In this document: positions 37,473-48,709 of the stretch, piece by piece
How the letters are laid out: each line of letters starts with the position of its first letter
Numbering within the stretch: the first letter of the stretch is position 1
DNA from: Kluyvera intermedia
Lineage (GTDB): Bacteria > Pseudomonadota > Gammaproteobacteria > Enterobacterales > Enterobacteriaceae
Assembly: GCF_021440345.1 (NCBI RefSeq)
Contig: NZ_JAKCNS010000019.1
Location: forward strand, 62,001-126,000
Length of the DNA stretch: 64,000 bases
Direction: 5' to 3'
The notes under the pieces: model-generated
The model's database searches: none
What the model saw: the letters and a program-made list of their open reading frames with translations, nothing else
Told to the model about the DNA's origin: nothing
Program-made: the position numbers and the translations under genes

Positions 37473-37781
37473 ATGGCGATAAAACGGTTTATCCCTATGT
37501 TGTTGGCGCTCACGCTGAGCGGTTGCACCCTGCTGGAAGGTACGCCAGAAGCACCACCAGCAGCAACCGACCACCCGCAAGAGATTCGTCGCAACCAAAC
37601 GGAAGGTTTGCAGCGCATGGGTACAGTCAGCGCGCTGGTGTACGGCTCGCCGATGGACGTTGAAGAGACGATCAGGGCAAAAGCCACCGCGCAGAAAGCG
37701 GACTACTATGTGGTCGTTATGATTGATGACACGGTAGTGCCGGGACAGTGGTACTCACAGGCCATTCTTTACCGTAAGTAA
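37473..37781 (+). CDS. bsmA: Biofilm stress lipoprotein BsmA (DUF1471)
   Basis: A small lipoprotein with a short signal peptide ending in the lipobox LSGC (Cys at residue 18 from the chosen start) and a single DUF1471 domain (GTVSALVYGSPMDVEETIRA... GQWYSQAILYRK). It is 102 residues from the ATG at 37473, which has AGGAAACGGGA upstream; an ATG at 37452 would add seven residues. It resembles E. coli BsmA (YjfO), linked to biofilm formation and peroxide stress. Confidence 0.87.
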   Translation: MAIKRFIPMLLALTLSGCTLLEGTPEAPPAATDHPQEIRRNQTEGLQRMGTVSALVYGSPMDVEETIRAKATAQKADYYVVVMIDDTVVPGQWYSQAILYRK

Positions 37782-37909
37782 CCTTTATTAGCTTTACGTA
37801 GGTTTGCACCGTTTCACGTTTCCTTGATGCACAATGGCGCCAGGTCTGAATACAGGATAGGCGTCTGCTATGGAATGCCCCCACTGGGTCATATGAAATG
37901 GAGCTGACG

Positions 37910-38185
37910 ATGAAACAATCATTTACCTTATCTACCCTGCTTTTACCCGGCGGCAGGCATATCGCTGCGGCGCAATCCGCGGAATTCGCCAGCGCAGATT
38001 GTGTCACTGGGCTCAATGAGATCGGGCTGATTTCCGTCAACAACGTTACCGGTAGCCTGGAAGATGTCGAGATGGTTATCGCCCGCAAAGCGGACGAACA
38101 GGGCGCATCCTGGTATCGTATTGTTCAGATGTATGAAGAGCCGCAGCAGGATAACTGGCGTGCACAGGCGATTATCTATGCCTAA
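37910..38185 (+). CDS. yjfN: DUF1471 small exported protein YjfN
   Basis: A 91-residue periplasmic protein, equal in length to E. coli YjfN. A hydrophobic N-terminus precedes the mature SAEFASADCVTGLNEIG segment shared with E. coli, then a DUF1471 domain. E. coli YjfN has been reported to activate the DegP protease. I start at the ATG at 37910 (GGAG at good spacing); an ATG at 37898 overlaps that site. It is 114 bp after bsmA, so it may be a separate unit. Confidence 0.9.
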   Translation: MKQSFTLSTLLLPGGRHIAAAQSAEFASADCVTGLNEIGLISVNNVTGSLEDVEMVIARKADEQGASWYRIVQMYEEPQQDNWRAQAIIYA

Positions 38186-38243
38186 TATGAGCCAATAGTG
38201 GAAGATGCGTTCATGCCGTAACGCCTCTTCCACGCCTCGCCTC

Positions 38244-39866
38244 TCACCTTACTCCGCCCGTTGCCCGACCCAGAACCTCGCTAATCACCTGTTCGCTCAG
38301 CATCGCGCCACCGCGCGGATCAAGCATCATCCGACACCATGCCTGAGATATAGGCGGGGACCCATAGCGCAGCATTTGCGCGCCCACGCCGAATAAATAC
38401 AGCTGCCCGCTAATTTCACGGCCCAGCGCCTCAGATGGCTTGTGCAGTCTTTGTTGCAGCTGCCACCAGTGACGATCGAAATGGCGATCCTGACCTTTGA
38501 CTTCAGCATACTCATCCAGCAAAAGCGCCATCGTCTCGGGTTGCTTCGCCAATACACGCAACACGTCGAGGCACATGATATTGCCAGAGCCTTCCCAGAT
38601 ACTATTGACCGGCATTTCACGATAAAGGCGTGGTAGTTCACTCTCTTCACAGTAGCCAATACCGCCCAGCACCTCCATCGCCTCCGCGACAAACGGGATC
38701 CCCGCTTTGCAAATAGCAAACTTGGCCGCGGGGGTAAACAGCCGCGCCCACAACATTTGTTGCGGTGAGTGAGGCAGCCCCCAGGCGCTGGCCAGGCGGA
38801 ATATGAATGCCGTTTGTCCCTCCAGCTGTAATGCCATCCTGCCCAGAACCTGGCGCATCAGCGGAAGATCTACGAGGTTACGGCCAAATGCCTGACGCTG
38901 GAAGGCATGATACAGCGCCACGGACAGTGCGCGGCGCATTAAGCTGTGACTGCCAAGCGCACAGTCAAACCGAGTCAGCCCGCCCATTTTGAGAATCTGC
39001 CGAATACCATCGCCCTCTTCACCTATCGGCCAGCCGAGCGCCTGCTGGAACTCCACCTCGCTGCTGGCGTTGGCGCGATTGCCCAGTTTATCTTTCAGCC
39101 GCTCGAGGCGAATCGCATTGCGCGTGCCGTCGGGCAAAAGACGCGGCACAAAAAAGCAGGTTAATCCGCTGCTCGCCTGGGCCAGGACCAGGTGTGCATC
39201 GCTTTGCGGCACCGAGTAAAACCATTTGTGCCCGGTGAGCTGATAGCTATCGTCGGCCAGTCGCTCCGCGCGGGTGCTGTTGCTCAGCACATCCGAGCCA
39301 CCCTGTTTTTCGGTCATCCCCATGCCGATAAGCAGCCCGCGCTTTTGCCCTCCGGCTATCTGGTGTGAATCATAGCGATCGCTTAACAACGCCGTATGCC
39401 AGTCAGAAAATAACGGCGGCAGCGTTTTCAGCAATAGAGGCGTGGCGGCAAAAGTCATGGTAATCGGGCACAGCGTTCCCGCCTCGACCTGGGCATGCAG
39501 CATAAAGCGCGCGGCGCGGGCAACAAACGATCCGCTGCGCGCCGTCTCTTCCCAGGGAAGATTATGCACGCGGTTAGCGCACAGGCCCTGCATCAGCAGA
39601 TGCCAGGCCGGGTGAAAACGAACATCGTCCAGCCGTTGCCCCTGCGGGTCATAGCGAATCAGTTCAGGAGGATGTACGTTGGCGAGTCGCCCGAGTTCAA
39701 GAGATTCGGCGGTGCCGAGCTGTTGACCAATACTGGCCAGCAGTTCGCTATCCCAGCCCGCATCGTGGCGAGTTACCGCTTCGCACAACGCCAGGTCGGA
39801 TAGGAATAAGTTACTGTTATTTAATGGATTGGGTTGATTAAAAACGGTGTGGGTTTGCCAGTCCAT
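38244..39866 (-). CDS. aidB: Adaptive-response acyl-CoA dehydrogenase-like protein AidB
   Basis: Flavoprotein of 540 residues (E. coli 541) induced by alkylating agents. It has the acyl-CoA dehydrogenase fold with FAD-binding segments (GMGMTEKQGGSD and HKWFYSVPQSDAH) and the C-terminal DNA-binding region (NSIWEGSGNIMCLDVLR). I start at MDWQTHTVFNQP (39866), after GGAGGGAG; the extension to 39923 is unconserved. In E. coli the yjfI-M and yjfC genes lie between rlmB and aidB; here rlmB is the neighbour. Confidence 0.95.
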   Translation of the reverse strand: MDWQTHTVFNQPNPLNNSNLFLSDLALCEAVTRHDAGWDSELLASIGQQLGTAESLELGRLANVHPPELIRYDPQGQRLDDVRFHPAWHLLMQGLCANRVHNLPWEETARSGSFVARAARFMLHAQVEAGTLCPITMTFAATPLLLKTLPPLFSDWHTALLSDRYDSHQIAGGQKRGLLIGMGMTEKQGGSDVLSNSTRAERLADDSYQLTGHKWFYSVPQSDAHLVLAQASSGLTCFFVPRLLPDGTRNAIRLERLKDKLGNRANASSEVEFQQALGWPIGEEGDGIRQILKMGGLTRFDCALGSHSLMRRALSVALYHAFQRQAFGRNLVDLPLMRQVLGRMALQLEGQTAFIFRLASAWGLPHSPQQMLWARLFTPAAKFAICKAGIPFVAEAMEVLGGIGYCEESELPRLYREMPVNSIWEGSGNIMCLDVLRVLAKQPETMALLLDEYAEVKGQDRHFDRHWWQLQQRLHKPSEALGREISGQLYLFGVGAQMLRYGSPPISQAWCRMMLDPRGGAMLSEQVISEVLGRATGGVR

Positions 39867-39923
39867 CTGTCTCCCTCCGTTACCAGGCAGTACTCTAAGT
39901 ATGGACCGCGGAGGGTAATACAC

Positions 39924-39952
39924 AATAAAAAGCCACCCCGAAGGATGGCTTA
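39924..39952 (-). terminator. Rho-independent terminator of rlmB
   Basis: AAGCCA and TGGCTT (39930-39935 / 39947-39952) plus two inner C-G pairs form a stem. The A run at 39926-39931 gives a minus-strand T tail. Confidence 0.75.
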
Positions 39953-39976
39953 TGAGAGTGAGGTCTCGTTCAGCAA

Positions 39977-40708
39977 TCAGCCGCGCTGGCGTACCGCTTC
40001 AAACAGGCAGATACCGGTCGCGACTGAAACGTTCAGCGACGAAACGCTACCCGCCATCGGGATGCTGATCAGTTCATCACAGTGTTCGCGGGTCAGACGG
40101 CGCATGCCCTCGCCTTCCGCTCCCATCACCAGCGCCATCGCACCGGTCATTTTGCTCTGGAACAGCGTATGAGTGGCTTCGCCGGCGGTACCAACAATCC
40201 AGACGCTCTCTTCCTGCAGCATACGCATGGTACGCGCGAGGTTGGTCACGCGGATCAGCGGAACGTTCTCCGCCGCACCACAGGCGACTTTTTTCGCCGT
40301 CGCGTTCAGTTGCGCCGAACGATCTCTCGGGACGATAACCGCATGCACGCCGGCGGCGTCTGCGCTACGCAGGCAAGCACCGAGGTTGTGTGGATCGGTG
40401 ACGCCGTCGAGGATCAGCAGGAACGGTTTTTCGATGGAAGCGATCAGATCCGGCAGATCGTTTTCCTGATACTGACGACCTGGTTTCACGCGGGCGATAA
40501 TTCCCTGGTGCACCGCACCTTCGCTTTTCTCATCCAGATACTGACGATTCGCCAACTGGATAACCACGCCCTGCGCTTCCAGTGCATGGATCAGCGGCAT
40601 CAGGCGCTTATCGTCGCGGCCTTTCAGAATAAAAACTTCCTGAAAACGTTCAGGTGCGCGCTCCAGCAGTGCCTGCACTGCGTGGATGCCGTAAATCATT
40701 TCACTCAT
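39977..40708 (-). CDS. rlmB: 23S rRNA (guanosine-2'-O-)-methyltransferase RlmB
   Basis: SPOUT-class methyltransferase that methylates the ribose of G2251 in the peptidyl-transferase P loop. It has 243 residues, as in E. coli. Knot motifs are [30 protein letters not shown] and [15 protein letters not shown]. In E. coli it follows rnr directly; here a LacA-like gene lies between. Confidence 0.97.
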   Translation of the reverse strand: MSEMIYGIHAVQALLERAPERFQEVFILKGRDDKRLMPLIHALEAQGVVIQLANRQYLDEKSEGAVHQGIIARVKPGRQYQENDLPDLIASIEKPFLLILDGVTDPHNLGACLRSADAAGVHAVIVPRDRSAQLNATAKKVACGAAENVPLIRVTNLARTMRMLQEESVWIVGTAGEATHTLFQSKMTGAMALVMGAEGEGMRRLTREHCDELISIPMAGSVSSLNVSVATGICLFEAVRQRG

Positions 40709-40803
40709 TAAAGATTCTCATTTTTAAGCGGGACTGGCGATATTGACCCATTATACCCGACAAAGACGACCATTCTCATTACCGCTGGCTAACGCCTTAC
40801 ACT

Positions 40804-41379
40804 TTAGAAAGTGGCCTTATCAGCTTCGGTAATTTCACGTAACACCCGGCAAGGGACGCCAACGGCGACAACATTGGGTGGAATAGATTTCGTCACCACG
40901 CTGCCCGCACCAATCACGCTGTTGCGACCAATGGTCACGCCAGGATTAACAATCACGCCAGAACCTAGCCAGACGTTATCTTCAATCGTCACCGGCAGGG
41001 AAAACTGCTGTCCGCTGGCGCGGATCTCAGCGTCAATCGGATGCCCTGCGGTAGATATCGTCACATTCGGCGCAATCAGCACATTATTGCCAATCGTCAC
41101 CGTGGCATCGTCCACTACGGTGAGATTGAAGTTGGCATAGAAATTATCGCCAATATGCGTGTGGCTACCATAGGCCACCCGTACCGGCGGTTCAATCCAG
41201 CCGTTGCTGCCAAAGCTGCCAAACAGCTTGGGCAAAAGCGCCCGTCGGCGAGCCTCTTCCGACGGACGCGTCATGTTGTAATCATAAGCCAGCTCTTTCC
41301 CGGCACAACGTTCTTCCGGTAAACCCTCACAGTGGTCGGTATACAGCATTCCCAGATTCATCCTTTCCCTGACAGACAT
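40804..41379 (-). CDS. LacA/Maa-type sugar O-acetyltransferase
   Basis: A 191-residue left-handed beta-helix (hexapeptide repeat) acetyltransferase that uses acetyl-CoA. It is close to galactoside acetyltransferase LacA and to maltose acetyltransferase. Shared segments include YANFNLTVVDDATVTIGNNV and the catalytic His113 in TAGHP. The start follows GGGAG. It lies 41 bp after rnr and 95 bp before rlmB, on the same strand, so it has been inserted into the nsrR-rnr-rlmB unit. The natural acceptor sugar is unknown. Confidence 0.88.
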   Translation of the reverse strand: MSVRERMNLGMLYTDHCEGLPEERCAGKELAYDYNMTRPSEEARRRALLPKLFGSFGSNGWIEPPVRVAYGSHTHIGDNFYANFNLTVVDDATVTIGNNVLIAPNVTISTAGHPIDAEIRASGQQFSLPVTIEDNVWLGSGVIVNPGVTIGRNSVIGAGSVVTKSIPPNVVAVGVPCRVLREITEADKATF

Positions 41380-41420
41380 GCTTTATCTCCCTTCATGTGA
41401 ACGGTTAGCTGGCTCAATCA

Positions 41421-43862
41421 TTACTCAGCGGCGTTTTTCTTCGCCGCACGTTTTGCTTTCGTGGCTGCCGCAATTTTCTGCGTTTTCGCCGATGGCTTTT
41501 TGGCTTTCCGCGCGTCTTTCTTCGCCGCTTTCGGCTTCTGCTTTTTCTCGCTACGGAAAGCGCTGTCCGGTTCGAAATTCACTTTCTTGCCCGCCTGACG
41601 ACGACGGCCATTGCTCTTACCGGCCGGTGCTTTTTTCGCTTTCTCACGCTCGGTCTTACCGACGTTACGTGGCCCGCGCTCGCTGGAGATCAGCGAGAAG
41701 TCAATTTTACGCTCATCCATGTTGACCGCTTCCACGCGGACTTCAACGCGGTCGCCCAGACGGTAGGTCTGGCCGCCGGATTCGCCGATCAGGCGCTGGC
41801 CAATCTGGTCAAAGCGATAGTAGTCGTTATCCAGCGAAGAGACGTGTACCAGGCCGTCAATGAACAGATCGTCCAGACGGACAAAGAAGCCAAAGCCGGT
41901 GACGCTGGCGATAACGCCTTTAAAGACGTTGCCCACCTGGTCCTGCATAAAGTCGCATTTCAGCCAGTCGGCGACGTTGCGCGTCGCTTCATCAGCGCGG
42001 CGTTCGGTCATCGAACAGTGCTGACCCAGCTGCAGCATCTCTTCCAGTGAATAGTGGTAGCCGCCGGTTTCAGTGCTGTTGCCTTTATGGCCCTGCTCTT
42101 TTGCCAGCAGATACTTAATGGCGCGGTGCAGCGACAGGTCAGGATAGCGGCGAATTGGCGAAGTGAAGTGCGCGTATGACTGCAGCGCCAGGCCGAAGTG
42201 ACCGCGGTTTTCCGGATCGTAAATCGCCTGCTTCATCGAACGCAACAGCATGGTTTGCAGCATCTCGGCGTCTGGTCTGTCCGCCACCGATTCCAGCAGT
42301 TCAGCATAGTCGCGCGGCTCAGGCTTGTTGCCGCCTGGCAGTTCAAGACCCAGCTCGGACAGCACCGAACGGAAGGCGGTAATCGCTTCGGTCGTCGGCT
42401 TGTCGTGAATACGGAACAGCGCGGGTTCGTTGGCTTTCTCAACGAAACGTGCCGCCGAGATATTCGCCAGGATCATGCACTCTTCAATCAGCTTGTGCGC
42501 ATCGTTACGTTGGGTCTGTTCGATACGCTCAATGCGGCGATCGGCGTTAAAGATAAACTTCGCCTCTTCGCTTTCAAACGAGATCCCGCCGCGCTCGGCG
42601 CGCGCCTGATCCAGCACCTTGTAAAGGTTGTGCAGTTCTTCAATATGTTTAACCAACGGCGCGTACTGTTCACGCAGCTCCTGGTCGCCCTGCAGCATGT
42701 GCCAGACCTTGGTGTAGGTCAGGCGCGCATGCGAGCTCATCACCGCTTCGTAGAATTTGAAGCCGGTTAAGCGCCCTTTGGTCGAGACGGTCATTTCGCA
42801 AACCATACACAGGCGATCAACCTGCGGGTTCAGCGAGCACAATCCGTTAGAGAGTACTTCCGGCAACATAGGAACAACCTGCGTTGGGAAGTATACGGAA
42901 GTACCGCGGTTGCGGGCTTCACCATCCAGCGGAGTTGGCGGACGCACATAGTAGCTCACGTCGGCAATAGCCACCCACAGGCGCCAGCCGCCGCCGCGTT
43001 TTTTCTCGCAGTAGACCGCATCATCGAAGTCACGGGCATCTTCGCCATCGATAGTCACCAGCGGCAAATCACGCAGGTCAACGCGGCCGATTTTCGCTTC
43101 TTCCGGCACCTGCTCTTTGAGCCCTGCCACCTGCGCTTCAACCGCTGGCGGCCAGACGTGAGGGATTTCATGAGTGCGCAGCGCCATTTCAACGGCCATG
43201 CCGGTACCCATATTTTCGCCCAGGACTTCAACGATTTTACCGATAGCTTTCGTGCGACGGGTTGGGCGCTGGGTCAGTTCAACCACTACCACAAAGCCCA
43301 TGCGCGCGCCCATCAGCGACTCAGGCGGGATGAGAATATCAAAGCTCAGACGGCTATCGTCCGGCACCACAAAGCCAACGCCGGCGTCGGTAAAGTAGCG
43401 GCCGACAATCTGCGCATTGCGCGGTACCAGTACGCGGACAATACGCGCTTCGCGGCGGCCTTTACGATCGGCGCCCAGCGGCTGTGCCAGCACTTCATCG
43501 CCGTGCATGCACATCTTCATCTGCTCGCTCGACAGATACAGGTCGTCTTTACGGCCTTCCACGCGCAGGAAGCCAAAGCCATCGCGATGGCCAATAACCA
43601 TGCCCTTCAGCAGGTCGAGACGTTCCGGCAGCGCGTAGCACTGACGGCGGGTAAAGACTAACTGCCCGTCGCGCTCCATGGCGCGCAGGCGACGGCGCAG
43701 AGCTTCAATTTGCTCTTCGCCTTCAATATTCAGCTCAACGGCCAACTCTTCACGGTTTGCCGGTTTTTCGCGTTTTGTTAAGTGTTCAAGGATGAATTCC
43801 CGGCTCGGGATAGGGTTGGCGTACTTTTCTGTTTCACGTTCCAGGAAAGGATCTTTTGACAT
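41421..43862 (-). CDS. rnr: Ribonuclease R
   Basis: Processive 3'-5' exoribonuclease of 813 residues (same as E. coli) that degrades structured RNA, rRNA and tmRNA-tagged messages. Domain order is a winged helix (about 20-85), two cold-shock domains, the RNB catalytic domain with [17 protein letters not shown] (the active-site Asp cluster), an S1 domain (about 645-730) and a long Lys-rich tail. It lies 41 bp downstream of nsrR in the same transcript. Confidence 0.98.
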   Translation of the reverse strand: MSKDPFLERETEKYANPIPSREFILEHLTKREKPANREELAVELNIEGEEQIEALRRRLRAMERDGQLVFTRRQCYALPERLDLLKGMVIGHRDGFGFLRVEGRKDDLYLSSEQMKMCMHGDEVLAQPLGADRKGRREARIVRVLVPRNAQIVGRYFTDAGVGFVVPDDSRLSFDILIPPESLMGARMGFVVVVELTQRPTRRTKAIGKIVEVLGENMGTGMAVEMALRTHEIPHVWPPAVEAQVAGLKEQVPEEAKIGRVDLRDLPLVTIDGEDARDFDDAVYCEKKRGGGWRLWVAIADVSYYVRPPTPLDGEARNRGTSVYFPTQVVPMLPEVLSNGLCSLNPQVDRLCMVCEMTVSTKGRLTGFKFYEAVMSSHARLTYTKVWHMLQGDQELREQYAPLVKHIEELHNLYKVLDQARAERGGISFESEEAKFIFNADRRIERIEQTQRNDAHKLIEECMILANISAARFVEKANEPALFRIHDKPTTEAITAFRSVLSELGLELPGGNKPEPRDYAELLESVADRPDAEMLQTMLLRSMKQAIYDPENRGHFGLALQSYAHFTSPIRRYPDLSLHRAIKYLLAKEQGHKGNSTETGGYHYSLEEMLQLGQHCSMTERRADEATRNVADWLKCDFMQDQVGNVFKGVIASVTGFGFFVRLDDLFIDGLVHVSSLDNDYYRFDQIGQRLIGESGGQTYRLGDRVEVRVEAVNMDERKIDFSLISSERGPRNVGKTEREKAKKAPAGKSNGRRRQAGKKVNFEPDSAFRSEKKQKPKAAKKDARKAKKPSAKTQKIAAATKAKRAAKKNAAE

Positions 43863-43903
43863 GTCGGTTCCTCCGTCATCATCGCTGCCGGCGGTAGTAA
43901 TAA

Positions 43904-44329
43904 TTACTCCACCAGCAATAATTTATAAAGCGGTTGATTCTTATCAACCAAATCAGCCAGTGTGTAGTTATCCAGTTCCTTGAGAAAACTTTGCACGGCT
44001 TGAGAAAGTGCCTGTTTCAAACGACAGGCTGGCGTTATATGGCAAAACTCGCTGCTGCAGTTCACCAGTGTTAACGGTTCAAGCTCACGAACCACATCGC
44101 CCACGCGGACATCTTTTGCCGGTTTGCCCAGCCTGATGCCGCCGTTCTTGCCTCGTACCGCCATCACATATCCGGCACGACTCAGTTGGTTGATGATTTT
44201 AACCATATGGTTACGCGACACGCCGTAGACCTCGGTCACCTCCGAGATACTGGTCATCTTGCCTTCCGGCAGCGACGCCATATAAATCAGCGCGCGTAAT
44301 CCATAATCGGTAAAACTTGTTAACTGCAC
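43904..44329 (-). CDS. nsrR: Nitric oxide-sensing repressor NsrR
   Basis: Rrf2-family [4Fe-4S] repressor of 141 residues. Cluster cysteines Cys91, Cys96 and Cys102 are in [13 protein letters not shown], and Asp8 is the likely fourth ligand. The winged helix is at about 2-75 ([19 protein letters not shown]). Nitric oxide destroys the cluster and releases repression. Its own target ytfE, with a matching operator, is at 28768-29479. A REP-like hairpin lies between purA and this gene. Confidence 0.97.
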   Translation of the reverse strand: MQLTSFTDYGLRALIYMASLPEGKMTSISEVTEVYGVSRNHMVKIINQLSRAGYVMAVRGKNGGIRLGKPAKDVRVGDVVRELEPLTLVNCSSEFCHITPACRLKQALSQAVQSFLKELDNYTLADLVDKNQPLYKLLLVE

Positions 44330-44463
44330 ATCAACCTCAGGGAAATGGGGAGTAAAAGAGTAAGCTTGTTGATATTAATTATATTGATGATAAACCAGCC
44401 AGCCGCTGAGCCGCTAATTTATTTCATGACGGGAAGGAAAAAAGCGAGGGTATAAAGCACGAT

Positions 44464-44501
44464 TAAGCCGGATAGCAACGCCAGGCGTCTTATCCGGCTT
44501 A
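44464..44501. repeat. REP-like palindromic repeat
   Basis: TAAGCCGGATA (44464-44474) and TATCCGGCTTA (44491-44501) with a GC-rich centre read like the enterobacterial REP consensus. It lies between purA and nsrR and probably acts as transcript-stabilising or terminating structure after purA. Confidence 0.8.
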
Positions 44502-44558
44502 CAGAGTCAGGAGACCTGACAAGTGCAGCGCCATCACGCGCTGCACCAGAGCCACGAA

Positions 44559-46156
<1,598 letters not shown>

Positions 46157-46237
46157 TATTCATCCCCGTGATATGCCCGTCATCATTCGTGCCGCAATTT
46201 TTGCCAGCACAGCACGAATGATGACGGACATAAAAAG

Positions 46238-46272
46238 AAAACCACCGGCTCCCAAAGGAGGCGGTGGTTTTG
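46238..46272 (-). terminator. Rho-independent terminator after hflC
   Basis: A 15-base left arm (AAAACCACCGGCTCC) and right arm (GGAGGCGGTGGTTTT) pair with one mismatch around CAAA, with A/T runs on both sides. Confidence 0.88.
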
Positions 46273-46289
46273 GTCATACATTAGCGCAA

Positions 46290-47294
46290 TTAGCGCGTGG
46301 TGGTACCCGGTGTCTTCATGTAGCGGAAGAAATCGCTATCCGGGCTAAGCACCATCACATCCTGGTTGCTGTCGAAGCTGGCTTCGTACGCACGCAGGCT
46401 ACGGATAAAGGCATAGAAGTCCGGATCCTGGCTGAATGCATCGGCAAACAGCTTAGCCGCTTCTGCATCACCTTCACCGCGCATGATACGACCCTGACGT
46501 TCTGCTTCTGCCAGCGTCTTCGTCACTTCATAGTCGGCGGTAGCGCGCAGTTTTTCTGCCTCTTCCTGACCTTGTGAACGGTGACGACGGGCAACGGCTT
46601 CACGCTCGGCGCGCATACGGTTGTAAATAGCTTCAGAAACCTCAGCCGGCAGGTTGATCTGCTTGATACGCACATCGACCACTTCAATCCCTAACGCCGC
46701 CATACTGTTCGGGTTAATGGTTGGCCCTTTGATGTTAGCCTGCTGCTCTACGCGCTCTGCGGCTTCCGCAATGGCGCTATCCGCCGCTGGGGTAGCAACT
46801 TCATCGTCTGCGCCGGAAGAACCGGAGTTCAGAGCATCACGAACTTCCAGCGTCAAACGGCCGCGGGAGTCGGTCACGATGTCTTTCACGTCCAGACGAC
46901 CAATTTCAGAACGCAGACGGTCAGAGAACTTACGTTTCAGCAGCACTTCGGCCTGGGAGATGTCACCACCGCCGGTTGCCAGGAAGTAACGGCTGAAATC
47001 GCTGATACGCCACTTGATATAGGAGTCGACGATCAGGTCTTTCTTCTCTTTGGTCACGAAGCGATCGGCCTGGTTATCCATAGTCTGGATACGGGCATCA
47101 AGCATTTTAACCGACTGAATAAATGGAACCTTAAAGTGCAGACCTGGTTCATAAATCAACGGTTTCTTATCGCCATCACGCACGACGCTGCTGAACTGGA
47201 ATTTAATCCCGCGCTCGCCTTCTTTAACCACAAAAATAGAGGTGTAAAGCACTACCAGCGCGATGATGATAATCGCGATAACTGACTTACGCAT
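46290..47294 (-). CDS. hflC: HflC, modulator of the FtsH protease
   Basis: Inner-membrane SPFH/prohibitin-family protein of 334 residues (E. coli 334). One N-terminal membrane segment (about 3-21) is followed by the SPFH domain and a long coiled coil. With HflK it forms a cage around FtsH hexamers and limits access of membrane substrates. It starts 2 bp after hflK. Confidence 0.97.
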   Translation of the reverse strand: MRKSVIAIIIIALVVLYTSIFVVKEGERGIKFQFSSVVRDGDKKPLIYEPGLHFKVPFIQSVKMLDARIQTMDNQADRFVTKEKKDLIVDSYIKWRISDFSRYFLATGGGDISQAEVLLKRKFSDRLRSEIGRLDVKDIVTDSRGRLTLEVRDALNSGSSGADDEVATPAADSAIAEAAERVEQQANIKGPTINPNSMAALGIEVVDVRIKQINLPAEVSEAIYNRMRAEREAVARRHRSQGQEEAEKLRATADYEVTKTLAEAERQGRIMRGEGDAEAAKLFADAFSQDPDFYAFIRSLRAYEASFDSNQDVMVLSPDSDFFRYMKTPGTTTR

Positions 47295-47296
47295 CG

Positions 47297-48553
47297 TTAT
47301 TCCCCCTGACGCTGGTAATCGTTACGCTGCGCGTTAGCACGGCGTTGGTCCATGATATTGCCCTGAGTGGCAGACGACGTGTTGCTTGCGCTGCTGCTGG
47401 ATGAGGACGCAGGCGGCAGGCGCAACAGGTTGTTCGCACCACTGCTATCGCTCTTTGCTGCAGGGGCGTTACCGCCTTTGAGCATTTGATCCAGCGGCAG
47501 AACCATCAGGTTGCTATTTTTGTTGTCGCTAACCAGCACTTTGCGAGTATGGCTCAACACTTTTTCCATGGTTTCGATATACAGACGCTCGCGGGTAATC
47601 TGCGGTGCGGCTTTATATTCAGGCAGGATCTTCTCGAAACGAGCCACTTCACCCTGCGCTTCCAGCACGGTTTGGGTCTTATACGCACGCGCTTCTTCCA
47701 GAATACGCTGTGCCTGACCGTTTGCACGCGGCTGTACTTCGTTGGTGTATGCTTCTGCTTCACGGATGTACTGCTGCTCGTTTTCACGTGCGGCAATCGC
47801 ATCATCAAATGCGGCCTTCACCTCTTCCGGCGGACGAGCGGCCTGGAAGTTGACGTCCAGCAGGGTAATACCCATGTTGTACGGACGAATGGTCTCTTCC
47901 AGCTCACGCTGGGTATCGCTACGAATAACGGTACGACCTTCGGTCAGGATGCGGTCCATGGTGTATTTACCGATAACGCCGCGCAGCGCGCTGTCGGTGG
48001 CCTGGCGCAGACTGTCGTCAGCACTGGTCACGCTAAACAGGTAGCGGCGAGGATCGGTGATACGGTACTGCACGTTCATTTCAACGCGTACGACGTTTTC
48101 GTCGGAGGTCAGCATCACGCCGGATGCGGCCAATTCACGCACGGCTTCAACGTTCACCGGCGTCACTTCGTCGATAAACGTTGGTTTCCAGTTCAGACCT
48201 GGCTCAACCAGATGGCTGAACTGACCAAAACGTGTTACCACGCCGCGCTCGGCTTCTTTAATGGTATAGAAACCACTGGCTGCCCAGATAACGACGACAG
48301 CAGCGGCTGCGATACCAACAATGCGACCGCCAATCGGTGCACGAGGCCCCTGAGTCGAATTGCCGGAGCCACCTTTACCGCCCCCAAAACCGCCAAGCTT
48401 TTTGCTCAGCTTACGGAAGATATCATCCAAATCCGGCGGCCCCTGATCGCGACCGCCTTTATTTCCATTTCCCCCGGAGTTGCCGCCTTGATTATTGCTG
48501 CTCCCCCACGGGTCGCGGTCTTGTCCGTTATTACCGGGCTGATTCCACGCCAT
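47297..48553 (-). CDS. hflK: HflK, modulator of the FtsH protease
   Basis: Inner-membrane partner of HflC, 418 residues (E. coli 419). A Gly/Asn-rich cytoplasmic N-terminus (about 1-75) precedes a membrane segment at about 80-98, the SPFH domain (SGFYTIKEAERGVVTRFGQF) and a Ser-rich tail. It lies 156 bp downstream of hflX in the hfq-hflX-hflK-hflC series. Confidence 0.97.
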   Translation of the reverse strand: MAWNQPGNNGQDRDPWGSSNNQGGNSGGNGNKGGRDQGPPDLDDIFRKLSKKLGGFGGGKGGSGNSTQGPRAPIGGRIVGIAAAAVVVIWAASGFYTIKEAERGVVTRFGQFSHLVEPGLNWKPTFIDEVTPVNVEAVRELAASGVMLTSDENVVRVEMNVQYRITDPRRYLFSVTSADDSLRQATDSALRGVIGKYTMDRILTEGRTVIRSDTQRELEETIRPYNMGITLLDVNFQAARPPEEVKAAFDDAIAARENEQQYIREAEAYTNEVQPRANGQAQRILEEARAYKTQTVLEAQGEVARFEKILPEYKAAPQITRERLYIETMEKVLSHTRKVLVSDNKNSNLMVLPLDQMLKGGNAPAAKSDSSGANNLLRLPPASSSSSSASNTSSATQGNIMDQRRANAQRNDYQRQGE

Positions 48554-48709
48554 GTTTATGCTCCATATTTGTTATGCGGTGATATACCTTTTCCCAGTTC
48601 AGGTCTTTTCGCTGTTAACCGCGACTCCATCCTGGTTGTCGCCGTCGCGTTGAGGCGACCTGAACCGCTGGGTGCCCAAAGGGCTATTGTTTTCAGGCAA
48701 GCTGCACGG

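Noticed and set aside
37370-37663. A 97-codon plus-strand frame upstream of and overlapping bsmA
   Set aside because: It overlaps bsmA out of frame and lacks a signal peptide or known domain; the bsmA frame has a lipobox and a conserved domain.
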